DNA from: Mansonella perstans
Lineage: Eukaryota; Nematoda; Chromadorea; Rhabditida; Onchocercidae
Direction: 5' to 3'
Length of the DNA: 64,000 bases
NCBI GenBank assembly: GCA_037074765.1
Contig: JBAMDO010000006.1
Location: forward strand, 62,001 to 126,000
Below are positions 24,601-37,290 of this stretch, piece by piece. Both the position numbers and the translations under genes were made by a program. Below the pieces are notes generated by a model, which saw nothing but the letters and a program-made list of their open reading frames with translations, was not told the origin of the DNA and did no database searches. Each line of letters begins with the position of its first letter. Position 1 is the first letter of the stretch.

Positions 24601-27600
24601 CAATTTTCCAGGACTTACGCAGATTTTTTTTTGATATGACAACTAATTTGAGGAAAAAAAGCTACTAAAGCTATAAATGGTCAGATGGCGACAAAAGGAC
24701 ATCACTAAACCCCTGCGAAGATTTAGAGGATTTCATCCATGCTGAATAAATTCATCCCGCTTGCGCAACAAAATTCTCAATTGTGGTGCAGTGTGCAAGC
24801 AACTGGCCCCACTCTTCACTCCAGAGATTCATCTACGAGGACCTGGCAAACTCGGACAGTGAAGTGAGATCCTCAAGTAGGTTTTTATTGTAATGCCCCT
24901 CTCTTAAATGGATGGCTTACAGGGCTAATCAATGCTCCATCTGCAAGAGTTTAGAATAAGAGTTGTCCTTTTTCTAGGATGATTTCCCGAAGGCCAACGG
25001 ACCATCCCGTCCATCCATACACATACTTTGTCTGACTCTTCGTTGGAACTTATCTGGTATGAAAGATCCTGCAGGAGCATACGCCACCGCCAGCATAACT
25101 CACAACCTCAGGGATGTCAGCAAGCTTTTTCTTATCAATAATAATTCAAATAATAAGCAAATCAAATAAATGAATTAATCTTTCAATTATTCAGATGATT
25201 TTTCGAAGTTATGGCTTATTTTGAAAAATATTCAGCAACCTTTGTATAAGAAACGGGGGGAAGTTTACCGTTGATACCCGAACTTTGTGTGGACATCGTT
25301 AGAAGAGTTGTTACACCTGAAAACATTTAAGACGCGCACAGTATGCACTGAACTAATGATGCAAATTATTTCTATAAAAACCTTCGAAAAAACAAACAAT
25401 GAATGATTTTTTCTTGAAAGAGCATTCATACCAAGGGTGACACGCGCAGGCACCGAATCCTTGTCGAGCCAAAAGCTTACCCATGAAACGATGACCAGCA
25501 TGAATGAAGGTATGTAGAGCTGAAAATTCAGACTGGCATCCAAATTAAATAAAAACAAAAAACACTCAGATGTTGCAAACATTGGGAAAACATCATGACA
25601 CTTTGGAAGCTTTTGTTGACGTTAAGTTGGATCGATGATTCTGCTATTGTTCTGACGATGATCAGATTAATAACAGTAATGATGGATTTGTTTTTACAGG
25701 AATTTCTTGCAGGTAGCTACTTGTAAAAAATGAAGTCCTGCATCTTTGAAGTTGTAGCTTAAACTTGTGAATGACACTTTAGTCTAAATACGTCAGCATA
25801 TAGCTTTTAGTGTTAAAATGTCCACACAAAGGGTGAGTTACTTAGGGTAATGTGTATATTGAAATGAAATATTACAGAGGGTAAAATGCTTCCTATAGCA
25901 CAGCACACACCTGCGAAAGGTAGTAGCTGAATTCGCGTCGTAAAATCATTTTTGTTCTCAAACAGCTATATTCACCTGAAAATGTTAGCATAGACAGTGT
26001 ACACCGCAAAAAGCCATGCAAATAGTTTTTATACTCATTGTATGATTCTAAAAACTCATTAAAAAGCAAAATACGCAATACCTGTATTTGTTTTACTTGT
26101 ACAGTAATCTGTCAGGACATCTTGAAGTTCAAAACTGGGCAAACTTTGCCGTAAGCCTTCCTTCTGTTGAATCGGATTCGTTAACTTCCATTCATATTTA
26201 ATATCGTCAGTAGTGTAAGCATCTTTAAAAGTGGAAAAAATGTAAATTTCAAACTTTGCATAAGAGTCATATTTAAAAAAGTGTATGTATTATATTTTTG
26301 CGATATTTTTAAGTGATGAGCCAATGCAGCATACTGAAATCATATTTTCCATATTTTTGAACCTCAGGTGCAGATAAACAATTAAGAAAATATCTTAAAC
26401 AACGCTATCTCTTACAAAAAATAATGGACGATTATTTTTTATCATTCCTTTCATTTGTCCATTAATAAAAAATGCGAAACTTAGCTTCATTACACCATGT
26501 CTATGACCTTGATTTTTTTCCAAATCAAAATTTATCACGGTTCCTTACAACTCAAGCTAAATAGAGGGGCCATACTAAAGGAAGAATAAATTTTAAATCA
26601 TTCGAAATCAATCTATCAACAAATAATAGAGCAATCTTCCAATAAAATGGTCCAAAACTGAAAAATCAGAAAAACAAATTCTAACATACAGCTAGCAAGA
26701 TCAATAAGACATGTTTGTCGGTCCAACGGATAATACTCCAACGACATCGGACACGATAACACTAACGAAAGCCTGCAACAACAGCCTCAAATAACGACGG
26801 AAAATTTTAAATTTTGGGATAAGAAAAAGTGATTGAAATCAAAAAGACTGAATAACAGTGTTGCACAGATTTTCAAAACTTCGATTCAATTAATTAAGCA
26901 ATTAATTGGCTTCGAATCAATTAACTAAGAAGCTTTATGATTGCCTCCGTATCCTTCATAATATTTTTCGCGTTGAAGGAAATCTGCAAAATTGGATTCG
27001 TAATAGGCAACAAAAAATTTACAGTCACCTAACACTGTACAATATCTGACCATCTGGATGTATTCGAATAAGCACATTAGGTTTGTCAATAAGATGCCTT
27101 CTTGCTTCTCTGCAAAATGTTTTCATCAGTTTGTATATTATCATAGAATAATAAAGAAATTATCGAATTACAGAAAGTCAATGTGATCATCTTCATATCG
27201 TCATAATCACTTATTCAATATCATGTCAACATTACTACATGATAAATCTTATTCGCTGGAAATTTACATAGTTCAATTGAATGTCCTCTTTTTCTCATTA
27301 CAATTTCAAAGTAACGAAATTTCTTCCTGCAGATTGACATTTCGGCATGAAAAATTTTGGAATGATTTTAAATCAGTAATGAAATACTGAAAGATAATAA
27401 TGGTGTGATACGAAATGCATGGGTTTGAAAGTGGTAGTTAGATGAACAATTTGTTTGCATATCTGCATTAAAATCTTTGATCCTACACTAAGATCCAAAG
27501 TGAAACAAGAATGATTTTTTGCTAATTTTTGATAAGTTTTTGAAAATCATTTCATCAAAAAGAACTTTTCATTTTGAAAGAAAGTGTCCGGCATCCAAAT

Positions 27601-30037
27601 TTGTTGTGTTAAATCAGCCCGTTCGCTGGCTGCCAATACTACAAACGGTGGCACTTGCGTATTCTCGTCCGCCAGGCGTTCATACGCCAACCGTGCATCA
27701 TTCCATTCCTCTCGAAAGGTGAACTGTGCGCTGTATTCCATGTTGACATCATCAATTTTTGAAATCGATCGCAGATATATGTTTACAGAGACCAATACCG
27801 GACCACCCGTATCTAAGCGATCAATTTTCTTAGATGAAACCGCGCGAATTATTCAGTTCAAATTATCAAATTATTTCATTTTGTTACTTACATTTAACGC
27901 TTTTTTCAGGTTTATCATAATTAAGTAATTTCTTTTGAAGATTGTCTCTTCTCAAAAGCTATTTATTAGAGACATATGTCTACTATTTTCCTGCATACCT
28001 CATATGCAATCATATGCAATCTGCATTTTATATTGTGGTATATTTCCAGGAAAATTCACTAAGGATCCGTTTTTGAAAAAAAGTACTCAAACTCACCTCT
28101 ACTCAAAGAAGACTTTGGAGGAGTAATTTGCTAAGCATATCAAAAATCCTCAGAGAGGTTCTAAATAAAAAGATTTTTACGGAAAAGTGCCTATTTAAAA
28201 ATTTTAGGATAAAAATTTTAAACTGTCTACTTGTTGGCAAATTTGAATTTTTCAGAATTAACTTGACAAATAAATAGACCTGAATAATCACAATTTAATG
28301 GAAATAGTTGGAGAGAGAAAGATGGGTGTAGAAACCTAAAGTTGACATATATTATGTTTCATGAGACCATCGAGGAACTGACGTATTGTTCATATGTAAA
28401 ATCCATGGCACAACAATAACCAAATTTATTTTCTGAACTTTTATAGCTTGAAAATATTTTAATTAGAAGTTATTTTGGAAGATTCACATTGCAGTTTGTT
28501 AATTATTCACTAACAATGTTGATTTTTGTCATACATTGATCAATCATATGACCGAAGCACAGAACAATTGCATATTTTGGCATATTGCCTTTTATCTTTA
28601 TTAATCTATGCTGAATTTTCGAAGTTTCCCTCAAATCAGCTTGTCTTCACTTTTCCTATCGGAATTTTTAAGATCTATGCTAAAGCATGTAACATGTAAC
28701 GATCAATGGTAATCGATTTTTTTTTGGATTTTTTTTTTTTTGGTAATCGATTTTTTTTTCTTAAACATATTTGGCATTAAATTTCATTCCCATGAGATTG
28801 CAGTAATATGTTGGTAAAGTGTCTGCTATCATGTAGAGTCAGGAAATTCATTGGATAAATAATTGTTAATGAAAAACTTTCATCGGCATCTAGATAATAT
28901 GCTTCTTATTTTATTTTCAAAGTGTTTCCTTAAAGCATTTTAGCTCAGAAGTCAAAATTAATTTATATTGGATCAATAACTTATTTTAATGCAAAAAAAA
29001 AGAAATACTTCTTAACGATATTTGTTGACAGAAAGAAGAAATTTTCTAATGAACTGCTTTTAAAATTTTCAGTTAAAAATTTAAGGAATCCTATCATGGA
29101 AGAGAGAAAAAAGGAGAAAGAGAGAAGAAACAGCCTTTAGAAACGATAAGTTCAAAGCACAGAAGGGTACGAATAAAAGCAAACAGAAAAAACTTTTTAC
29201 AAATTCAGCATGGGCAGATAGATACGAGATCAAACAAATTCGCATACAAATATGCTTGCATGTACTTGTAAAAAAAAAATTATGAATTAAAATTATACAT
29301 TAATTTCAAGTAGAAAGGATTATTTAAAGATGAGAAATCAAATGTTTGCAGAGAAACATATATTTCTCAAAATATTAAAATCCATTTCATTTCCTTAAGG
29401 TTACTGTTGGCATACTTGAATTTATTTTTATATCTTTTATTGAATTTTAAAAAAAGAATTGTCAACAAGAGATATGTTATCTGTTATGTGAAGAAAATTC
29501 AAGAATAAAACTACTTGGATTTTTGAGATAATTGAGATTAAATGTCATTTGTCTTTTAAGTTTAAAAAATTTTTGGGCTAAAAATGAAATCTATCATAAA
29601 AGTAAATTTAAACCAAAAAGTATGTAGAATTCTTATCTAAGTAAAATTAGCATTTTGAAGTTTCAAATATGTCCTCTTAGTTAAAAAATGCAAACGATTT
29701 GACGGCAAAATAAAGTTAAGGGGTATGATAATATGTTAAATATAAGAATGAAAACAGTTGATATTAATTATGCTTGCCTTCAAAAGCGATATAACTTTAA
29801 CATCACGTTCAAGAAAATTAAAAAAAAAGAGAAGTCCAAATAAAATCCTATTTAATGCATTGTGTATGTGGTTCTAAAAAATTACGCACCTGGCCAGGAA
29901 AGATTACTGCCACGCGGTCGTACGCGCCAATCATAGTCTTTCAAAGTTTGTTCAATGATCTCTTGCTCTTTTAATTTCTTCTTTGCCATAACAAGAATTA
30001 GAAGGGTGAAAGTCCAGCAAATCGTAATAGCATTCAT
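21682..30037 (-). CDS. avr-14: glutamate-gated chloride channel subunit AVR-14, B-type isoform
   Basis: Shared exons 29890..30037, 27566..27812, 27029..27109, 26690..26772 and 26082..26222 join to distal exons 22759..22807, 22633..22708, 22187..22456, 21944..22091 and 21682..21710, all in phase, giving 423 residues. The subunit forms pentameric Cys-loop channels opened by glutamate that pass chloride and inhibit neurons and pharynx. Visible features: signal peptide from Met1; Cys-loop Cys166-Cys180 ([15 protein letters not shown]); the second GluCl/GlyR disulphide Cys227-Cys238; PAR before M2 (Pro279-Ala280), the anion-selectivity signature; and M2 with [10 protein letters not shown]3 has Gly317 in DVWIG, the glycine associated with macrocyclic lactone binding in this family. 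A Lys-rich M3-M4 loop with four Cys follows, then M4 ([18 protein letters not shown]). From memory it matches nematode AVR-14B closely. The start Met is confirmed by the signal peptide and an acceptor 16 bases upstream. Confidence 0.95.
23078..30037 (-). CDS. avr-14: glutamate-gated chloride channel subunit AVR-14, A-type isoform
   Basis: This isoform uses the same five 5' exons as the other, then the proximal module: 25911..25975, 25432..25519, 25240..25316, 24317..24427, 23813..23971, 23401..23431 and 23078..23106, in phase to a TAA, giving 419 residues. The ligand-binding domain up to Gly234 is identical, and every membrane segment is replaced. The module supplies its own second Cys (Cys238), M1 ([17 protein letters not shown]), PAR at 279-281, M2 ([15 protein letters not shown]), M3 ([18 protein letters not shown], Gly317 kept), a different M3-M4 loop rich in His, Ser and Trp, and M4 ([19 protein letters not shown]). 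The donor after Met in exon 24317..24427 (ATG|GTTCGT) is chosen because it alone keeps phase with the next exon; a donor 8 bases further on would break it. In C. elegans and Haemonchus the gene also makes A and B forms. The A/B label here is by remembered similarity. Confidence 0.9.
24680..25128. mobile_element. GC-richer island inside an avr-14 intron, possible mobile-element remnant
   Basis: About 450 bases between proximal exons 25240..25316 and 24317..24427 are visibly richer in G+C than all surrounding intron DNA and lack its A/T runs (for example CATACGCCACCGCCAGCATA). Short frames on both strands are broken by stops, and I see no long terminal repeat or clear terminal inverted repeat. 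An inserted dispersed repeat or decayed transposable element is the simplest reading; a non-coding RNA is possible. Confidence 0.4.
28707..28759. repeat. direct repeat in avr-14 intron 1
   Basis: TGGTAATCGATTTTTTTTT occurs at 28707..28725 and again at 28741..28759, separated by a T-rich spacer. Confidence 0.7.
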
Positions 30038-30052
30038 AATTTTAAGAATTTT

Positions 30053-30055
30053 TCT
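30053..30055 (-). promoter_or_regulatory. avr-14: candidate trans-splice acceptor of avr-14
   Basis: On the minus strand a long T run followed by CAG ends 16 bases before the avr-14 start ATG, with no coding exon upstream. The consensus is excellent. It is either a spliced-leader acceptor or the 3' end of a 5' UTR intron. Confidence 0.55.
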
Positions 30056-33000
30056 GAAAAAAAAAACTTGATGAAATATGCCTATTTTTTTTTTCCTGTT
30101 TTTTCCGTCTTCAATGTAATAATGAAATGACAGCCATTCAATGCAGTAATGAAATAACAGCCACAAGGAAAACTTGCACAATCTCTGAATGATCTGCTTG
30201 CTCATTTTGTTTTGCAAATTGAAGTATTAAATTACTTGACACGTAATGCTTGTTTAATTTTTCATCGTGAAAAATTAAATCTTTCGGATTAAACTAGAGA
30301 CTTATTGTTGCAACTTTACCGAAGTATACTTAGACGAATAATTGAGTAACACGAAAAAATCTCTGAGAAATTAATAATTGAATACATTAACGTATTCAAT
30401 TCTCTGTGACCAATTACTTATTCCCTAAATGCTATAGAAATAAGAAATTTTAAAAATATATTTTAAGTTTGCAAAAATCATCAAGATATATCTACGGTAT
30501 CAATACAAACAATAACCATCGATTGGAAATACTGAAATATTTCCAGTCTACTTGGTATAGCGTCATTAATTATCCTTGTCCCATCTACCGTATCTTTTAT
30601 AATTGATTCAGTATTTCAACAAGGTATTCAAGTTCACATGTTTTACCTAACTTACTCTTTCAATACTTCCGGAGCTATTCATTACAGTAGTGAAAGCAAA
30701 ATGATGTAGAATAAAAGCAAAAGAATATCAGCTGGATGAAATAGGCAATCAAGAGATATCACTCCGGGCTTATTCAATAAACCACCTGTATGCGACAGCC
30801 TCCCTTTTCCAGTCAAATTGTCAATGAAGTAGTCACTTTTTTTTATAGTGGAAAGCTTTCTCGGCTTTCTAAAATGCAATATCTTTTTGCTTGCCATTAA
30901 GTAAGTGTCTCCATGCCTGTCACTTAGCTATGTCACCCATTTCTTTTACCATATAGCCAACAGCACACCAATTAAGGTTTATACCCAAGCTTAGGAAATT
31001 GTTGCTCAGCTCAAGAAGTGTCACCTCTGTATCCTCTACTCCTTTTTTCATATGAAAACATTACTACTGGCATTAATCTATTAACGAAGTTGACAATTTC
31101 ATGTGATTGCACACTTTTATTTAAAAATGAAAGTCCTAAGTGCAGTCACTTCTCAGACTTTCTATGTTTTAAACCTAATTTAGACGTATATGGTAATACA
31201 CACATTTGCTTATGTATGTATGTATATGTGCTGTTTGTCTATATTTATAGTATAGTTCAGTTTGACTCTTGAAATCAGGGTTTGTTGTATTAAAATGAGT
31301 TCAATACTCTGCAAACGTTTATGTCTATTGCATTAAATGAGTATCTGCAAATGACCTGTCAACATTTCTCTTCAAATAAAGCAAAGTTAATCGAAGCTAA
31401 TGTAGAAATGATTGAGTAGAATGGAATATTTAATGATCTGACTGAAGCATGATTAAAGCTCAATGTATTATAAAGATTCTACCTATTAATACAATTACTA
31501 ATAGTGCCGGGAAAAAGGCTTCTCAATAATTCAAAATTGGTTGATAAAAAATTTTCAATGTCGCAAAAAATATTCATCATTGGATGACAACATATATTCT
31601 TTCTATCAAAAATTTTCTCAATTAAAAATCTTCCTCTGTCTGTAAGCCAAGACGCTTCACATAAAGCTTTCTCTCTTTAATGCATTTTTCTCAATTCACC
31701 GTTTCAGTAATCATCATGTTTACTTCTCAAAGATCTTCCCTTTCTAATTTGTTATCGTTCCTTACATTACATCTTTTCGATCATCATCAACTTCTTTAGC
31801 ACTGCTTTCAGTAGTTGGAATTAACATACTGAAAGCATAATTTTTTCAAGGTTTTCTTAAATTAATACAAAACAATTGCATTGCGGTATTCAACTTAGCT
31901 CGTATTCTCGCACCACTAGAATACAACACTGCCCTTCAGTCCTTCCTTGCCAAGTACTGACTGACCGCAACTAAAGTTACATTTGTAATGGCTATACTGA
32001 AAAAAAATTACTGAAAGTTTTTTCAAGCATCCAATATAGGTTCCGTTGATAATCACCTGATAATTCCATTCCCTTTTTGATTACCCTGCAATTTTCTTTG
32101 TTAATAAGTGAAAAAATTTAAAGGGTTGACAATACAGAAGACTGAATTAAAGGATTTTTTTCAAAGGAAACTATTTTTTTCTTGTCCCAAATTTTAGTGA
32201 TGAAAGAAATGAAATTTTAGTAAACTAAAAATTTATAGTTTATTCATTGAATGCAAAAAGTTTAACAATTTTAAACATTAAGTCACTTTTATTCAAGTTC
32301 TTTGAAACACAGTAAATGATTTTTAATGCCCTAACTAGCAGCCTTTATTGGTTTATGGCTTTTTCATGAATACTGAATAAATTTTGGTCCATTGAAAAGT
32401 GTTTGTGTCTGAAATCAATTGCAATAAAAAAAACCTTTGCATAATAATAAAGGTGCCAAGGTGAATTTCCTTCTTCAAATTTACTGCATTTTTGCCAAAT
32501 TTAATTTTTTAAAATTATATTCAGTTGCTACCCGAAATAGCAGAAAGTGACTTCTAACAAATTCTATGACACTGAAATTATATTCGGAATGGGACAAGTG
32601 ATTCTTGTTGATTCGTTTTCTACTTCGAGTTTTCTACTTTATTCAATAACATTTTAAAATGAAATTAAGGAATCTAGCACTCAAATAAATTGATTTTTCT
32701 TCACAGCTATATTAATGAAATAATGGTGATATTCGAATACGAAAAGTGTGACGTGAAAAGTGAAGCTGATGAAGTTTCAAAATATCAATAATTTTCAACC
32801 CTTTGGATGTTACGATTTTGCATATTCTACATGTAAAAAGCAAGTGAAATCTTGTCAGTTATTTAAATTTCAGAAATTTTTTAACAGTTTTATTTATTGA
32901 ATAAAAACTTAAGAAATACTGATAGCACTACAAAAAAGACACTTGATTAGCTAAATGCAAAGGCGATTTGTCAATTAGACGGTAACTCATTTATCGCAAA

Positions 33001-36000
33001 TAACCATTTCTGTCCTATTTTCAAACAAGTCACTTAATCTGAATTAATTGAAACTTTTAGGATGCTTATTATTTTAATCTATTGATTTTGTCTCTACCGT
33101 ACTAAAAAATAGTGTGCAAACTTTCAAATTAATAACAATTGTAAAGAGAATAAATACTATAAGTTCAGTAAGAAGTGGAAGTGAATTCTTGATTCAGTTG
33201 TTGCCAGAGTTGACAAAACAATAATTCTGATAAGAAGGAATATGTTTGATATTATAAAATTAATAAGTGTATTAATGGTCATGATTTGAATCACTGTTTA
33301 AAGCGAAATACTTCTTTGATATCTATAAGAGAGTACAGTTTCAACGATCGGAATACTTCGAAATGTACTAGAGAGATTAAATGCAAGTAGTTAGAATACT
33401 GCGAGAATCAAAACAAGATTAGCTGAAAACACTCCAAATCACAATTCCAAACGATGCAATTGCCATGATGACACGACAATAACATCAAACGAGGTAGTTG
33501 TACACTCGTTAACAATATTATCATTGGTACTGCTGATAAGAGACTGAAAATCTTAAATAGTTACTAAAATTGAGTAGAGCAGCTAATTATTTTAACAGAT
33601 GAAAATGCTATTTAGTTGCTCATTTCGAAAACTCCGCCCAAAATCTTTCGTTTCCCTGGGGGCTAAAAGCTAAAACAATATCCTGCTACATTTGGAAACA
33701 CTCCGTGTGGCTTGGAAATATTGGCTCTTAGAATGAATTACAATAATTATAAGTTTAAATTTTTTTCTTAAGCTTTTAAGAATGCAATTTACATTTCGTT
33801 TTTTGCCAACCATAATTCTGAAAATGTAAGACATGGTTTAAAGTTCAGTCTTTGATGCTTACGTAGCTCTAGTTTATGTAAGCATTCTTTTCGACAAATA
33901 TCAGTTTATTAGGCTCGACAAAGACGAATTTTTTGACAAATCATTTCTGGAATTTTTGCAAACTAACAAAATTCCAGGTTTTTGCAAATACAGTATTTTC
34001 GTTTTGCATGAATCAAAAGAGTCAAATAATAAACGAAATTATCGATGCACCAATTTCCGATTTCTTTCATAAAAAAATGGAAGACAAGTTGGATTATTTA
34101 TACGGTATTTTGACACTTGATAACTCAATTCTTAATCATCGTTACAAGTTCAATCCGTCAAAACGTTAGGTGATTTGAAATCCATAGGACGTACGATTAT
34201 ACAGTCATCGAAATTGACATAAATTAGTGGTTCCGTATTGAGAATGATTTTTGTCTCTGCTATTAAAGTAATTAATTTCCTCTACCAGAGCAATTTTCTT
34301 TCAGTAACTCATCTCATTACTTTCTTTGTCAATTCAATCAATCTTTTGTAAACTTCACCACTTTAAGTGTCTCGTATTTTTCCAAATCATTCCTTTTCTG
34401 GCTAAGAACTCGGCTAATTTATCGTTTGTTCCTTGATATTTCTGAAAATTAATTGAAATTGATTGGCGTAACCGCTTAAGATTAATTCAATATGGTCGCG
34501 AACTATAAATCTCAGAATATGTAAAAAAACGTTCAGCAGACAAGTTCCCTGTTTTCTAAATGCACCACTCTAGTGGCAAACATTTAAATGGGGCAATTAC
34601 CTTTTGGTATCACGATTATCGATCTTAACAAAAAGAGGACCTATATAATCGGAACAACTTATACGAATTTATTTGAAAATTACCAAAAAGTTTTAACACA
34701 ATTCGAACATGTGAGAAATTATGCAATGCTACTGTTTGGGAAATAGATGAAGACAAAATTTATTTGAAACTTAATTTAGTTTTTGATTCCGTCTCTTCGA
34801 TTATCTCTATTCTTTCAACATAACGATCCTAATTTTTAGTTGAAGCTGTTTTCATTCCGTCTCAGTAGCACCGTCTGATATTTAAAATACTTAATGACCA
34901 ACATTAATTTTCTTTTCTTCTAATTGCTCTGGTTGTTTTTTGCAATGATTTCGCTTGATAAATCATGGAGAAATTCGTGAATGAACTCCGATACCAGTTT
35001 GTTTTAGTGCATTATTACAATTTTATAAATAGATGCAATGCTTTTTTTCATTTTCCAGAATCTTTTGAGAAATTTAACGAAGTTAATGATCCATATCAGC
35101 AAACGTTAATTTTTAGATCCTGAACATCCTTAAAGAAATTGATGATGATAGACTGTCATGAGACAAAGGGCATGAAGAATTTCCAACGGATCATTTCTTA
35201 CATCACTCGTACAAACCAATGTGCAAAAAATGTTACTGTTGCGAACTACATGAAACTAAGATGGCTTCAAAATTACTATTGGATATAATATAGTTACTCA
35301 ATTCATTAATTTTCATTTTTTTTAATATTATGGGAATTTAATGCTAAGAAGATACTTCCAATCTTTGATCAAAACTGAGCTTCAGATATTTTAATAGTCT
35401 GATCAACAAGAGAGATGTGATATTCGCCAGTTTAGTCGACCAATATGTGAAATTTCTTGATCATAATTGCTTCCATTATATCACACAGAAAAAAAATTAT
35501 TTCAAAATTAATCAGAAATATTTTTAGATCTTATGTTAAAGATTTTTTTTCTAAACACTGTTTAACAAAAATCTTTCGTTCGTTAACCGATTTCATCCTT
35601 CCTTATAATGTTGTTTATAATATCTTTATAATGTCGTTGTAATGTCTTTCTTTCAATAATTTAAAATTTTGAAAAATTAGAAAAAGAATCTCATGCATTC
35701 TAAGTGTTATAATTTATAAACTGCAGGATTTTTTTGAGAATATAAAGCACCACAAAATGAATAAAAATAATAACATAACACGAACATATACTATCTTCCT
35801 TCATTTTTCATTCGACATTAGATGAAATTAAAAGTGTTCTAACCAAGAAAGATTATTCAAAGAAAGAAAGCAAAAAGATATACAATAATTTTACGACATT
35901 ACGACATAAGAAATCAAAATATAAAACATTTCTTTCATAACAGCACCTTGAGCAACTTCCTGTAATTTAAACCTCTTTCAGTAATAATCAGCGATCGCAA

Positions 36001-37290
36001 CAATAAGGAAAAAAATTTATATATATATATAAGAAAAAGCAATAAAAGCAGCTTAGAAAGCATAAAGTTTTGATTACATACAAAAAAAAAAAATATGAAA
36101 CATAGCGCCAAATATATTGCTGTGAAAATTACAGTAAGATAAGGTTATTTGCCCGCAAGATAGTTGCAGATGATTACGCAGCTGAAGAACGAGGATAATT
36201 GGAAGTTAATGACGTCAAATTACACAACTGTTCTAACATCACGAGAATAATTAGAAGTTTGACTTTTTTTTTGATGTCAAATTACACCAAAAAAAAAAAA
36301 GAAAAATCGAAAATGCAACAGATATCAAAGAAGCAACTAGGATTAAATGACTAACAAATGAAATTTTTTCATTTCTATACCATTTGTGAGTGCATACTTG
36401 GATAATATTCTGCAATATTTGATAAATATGTAGAATAAATATTTGGGGAACGATACAATGTCATCTCGTCCTCATTATCGAGATTTCATCTTCGTCTTGA
36501 TAACATGAATTCAGAATTTAAGCACAAATAATCCAGACTTGACTAAAACTAAAATCCTAAATTTTTGTGAAAATACAAGCATTAGTGATTAATATGAGAC
36601 AAGGATCCTTTAAAATAAACAATGCACTTAAGCACAACACAATATACAACAACAGGATAAAAACCCCGCGCATAACAGATCTAACTAAATAGACCGGTCG
36701 CTTTGTTCATTATGATTTATAAAGAATTATTCAAATTGGATTGAAAATAACGGGTAATGGATACTGAATAATAATTTCGACTGAAATTTAATTGAAATTT
36801 AAATGAATTTAGCGTTAGGCTGTTTCCCTGATGATACTTTGAACATTTTCCAAAACTTAATTCCTTGAAAATTTGAATTTGATATAACGTGCACTTTTAG
36901 TTTACGCCTATGAAAATCAGACTTTTTTCCGAAAAGCCGATCAGACTGATTGCTAATCACATACACTTCAGTAAAGTGGTACTTCATGATTCCCGCTTCA
37001 CAAAAGTAAAAAGTGCAGTTCAAATTTAAATTAACAATGCCAAACAATGAAACTAAGAAAGAAAACGACTGAACCCGTATTATGAAGCGGCGTTTAAAAA
37101 ATTATTATAAAATTCAAGTACTAAAAAGACTTTGCAGTCAAGCAAATAAAATTTAAAATCCGACAAAAAACCGAATCGGTTGGTAATATGGACAAACAAA
37201 AGTGTTAAATATTAAAATTTGGAACTGACTGATTTGTAAAAGGCTGATTTGCAAGAAGAAATTATAGCTTTCTTGAAGAAAACCAACGAA
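30056..37290. other. avr-14 upstream region and guanylate cyclase 3' flank
   Basis: Seven kilobases of AT-rich DNA with no supported gene. Small open stretches were seen: minus strand from a TTTTCAG near 33545 (36 codons), and plus strand at about 35136..35282 (48 codons from ATG). Neither has family features. An imperfect direct repeat lies at 36190..36287. Some of this DNA is probably the avr-14 promoter. Confidence 0.5.
36190..36287. repeat. imperfect tandem direct repeat
   Basis: Copy 1 (36190..36225) and copy 2 (36242..36287) share CGAGRATAATTRGAAGTTWA-like starts and end in the same GTCAAATTACAC. Copy 2 carries an extra T run. The repeat is non-coding. Confidence 0.5.

Noticed and set aside
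21682..25975. the two avr-14 modules as two separate genes
   Set aside because: Only one ligand-binding domain and one signal peptide exist, and both modules start with the same phase and the same GEYSC block, so alternative splicing of one gene is the simpler reading.
27584..27928. 114-codon plus-strand frame
   Set aside because: Antisense shadow of the avr-14 ligand-binding exon 27566..27812.
30038..30217. N-terminal extension of the avr-14 first exon
   Set aside because: The open frame continues upstream for 60 codons but crosses a perfect acceptor; the signal peptide starts at 30037 and matches the AVR-14 N-terminus.
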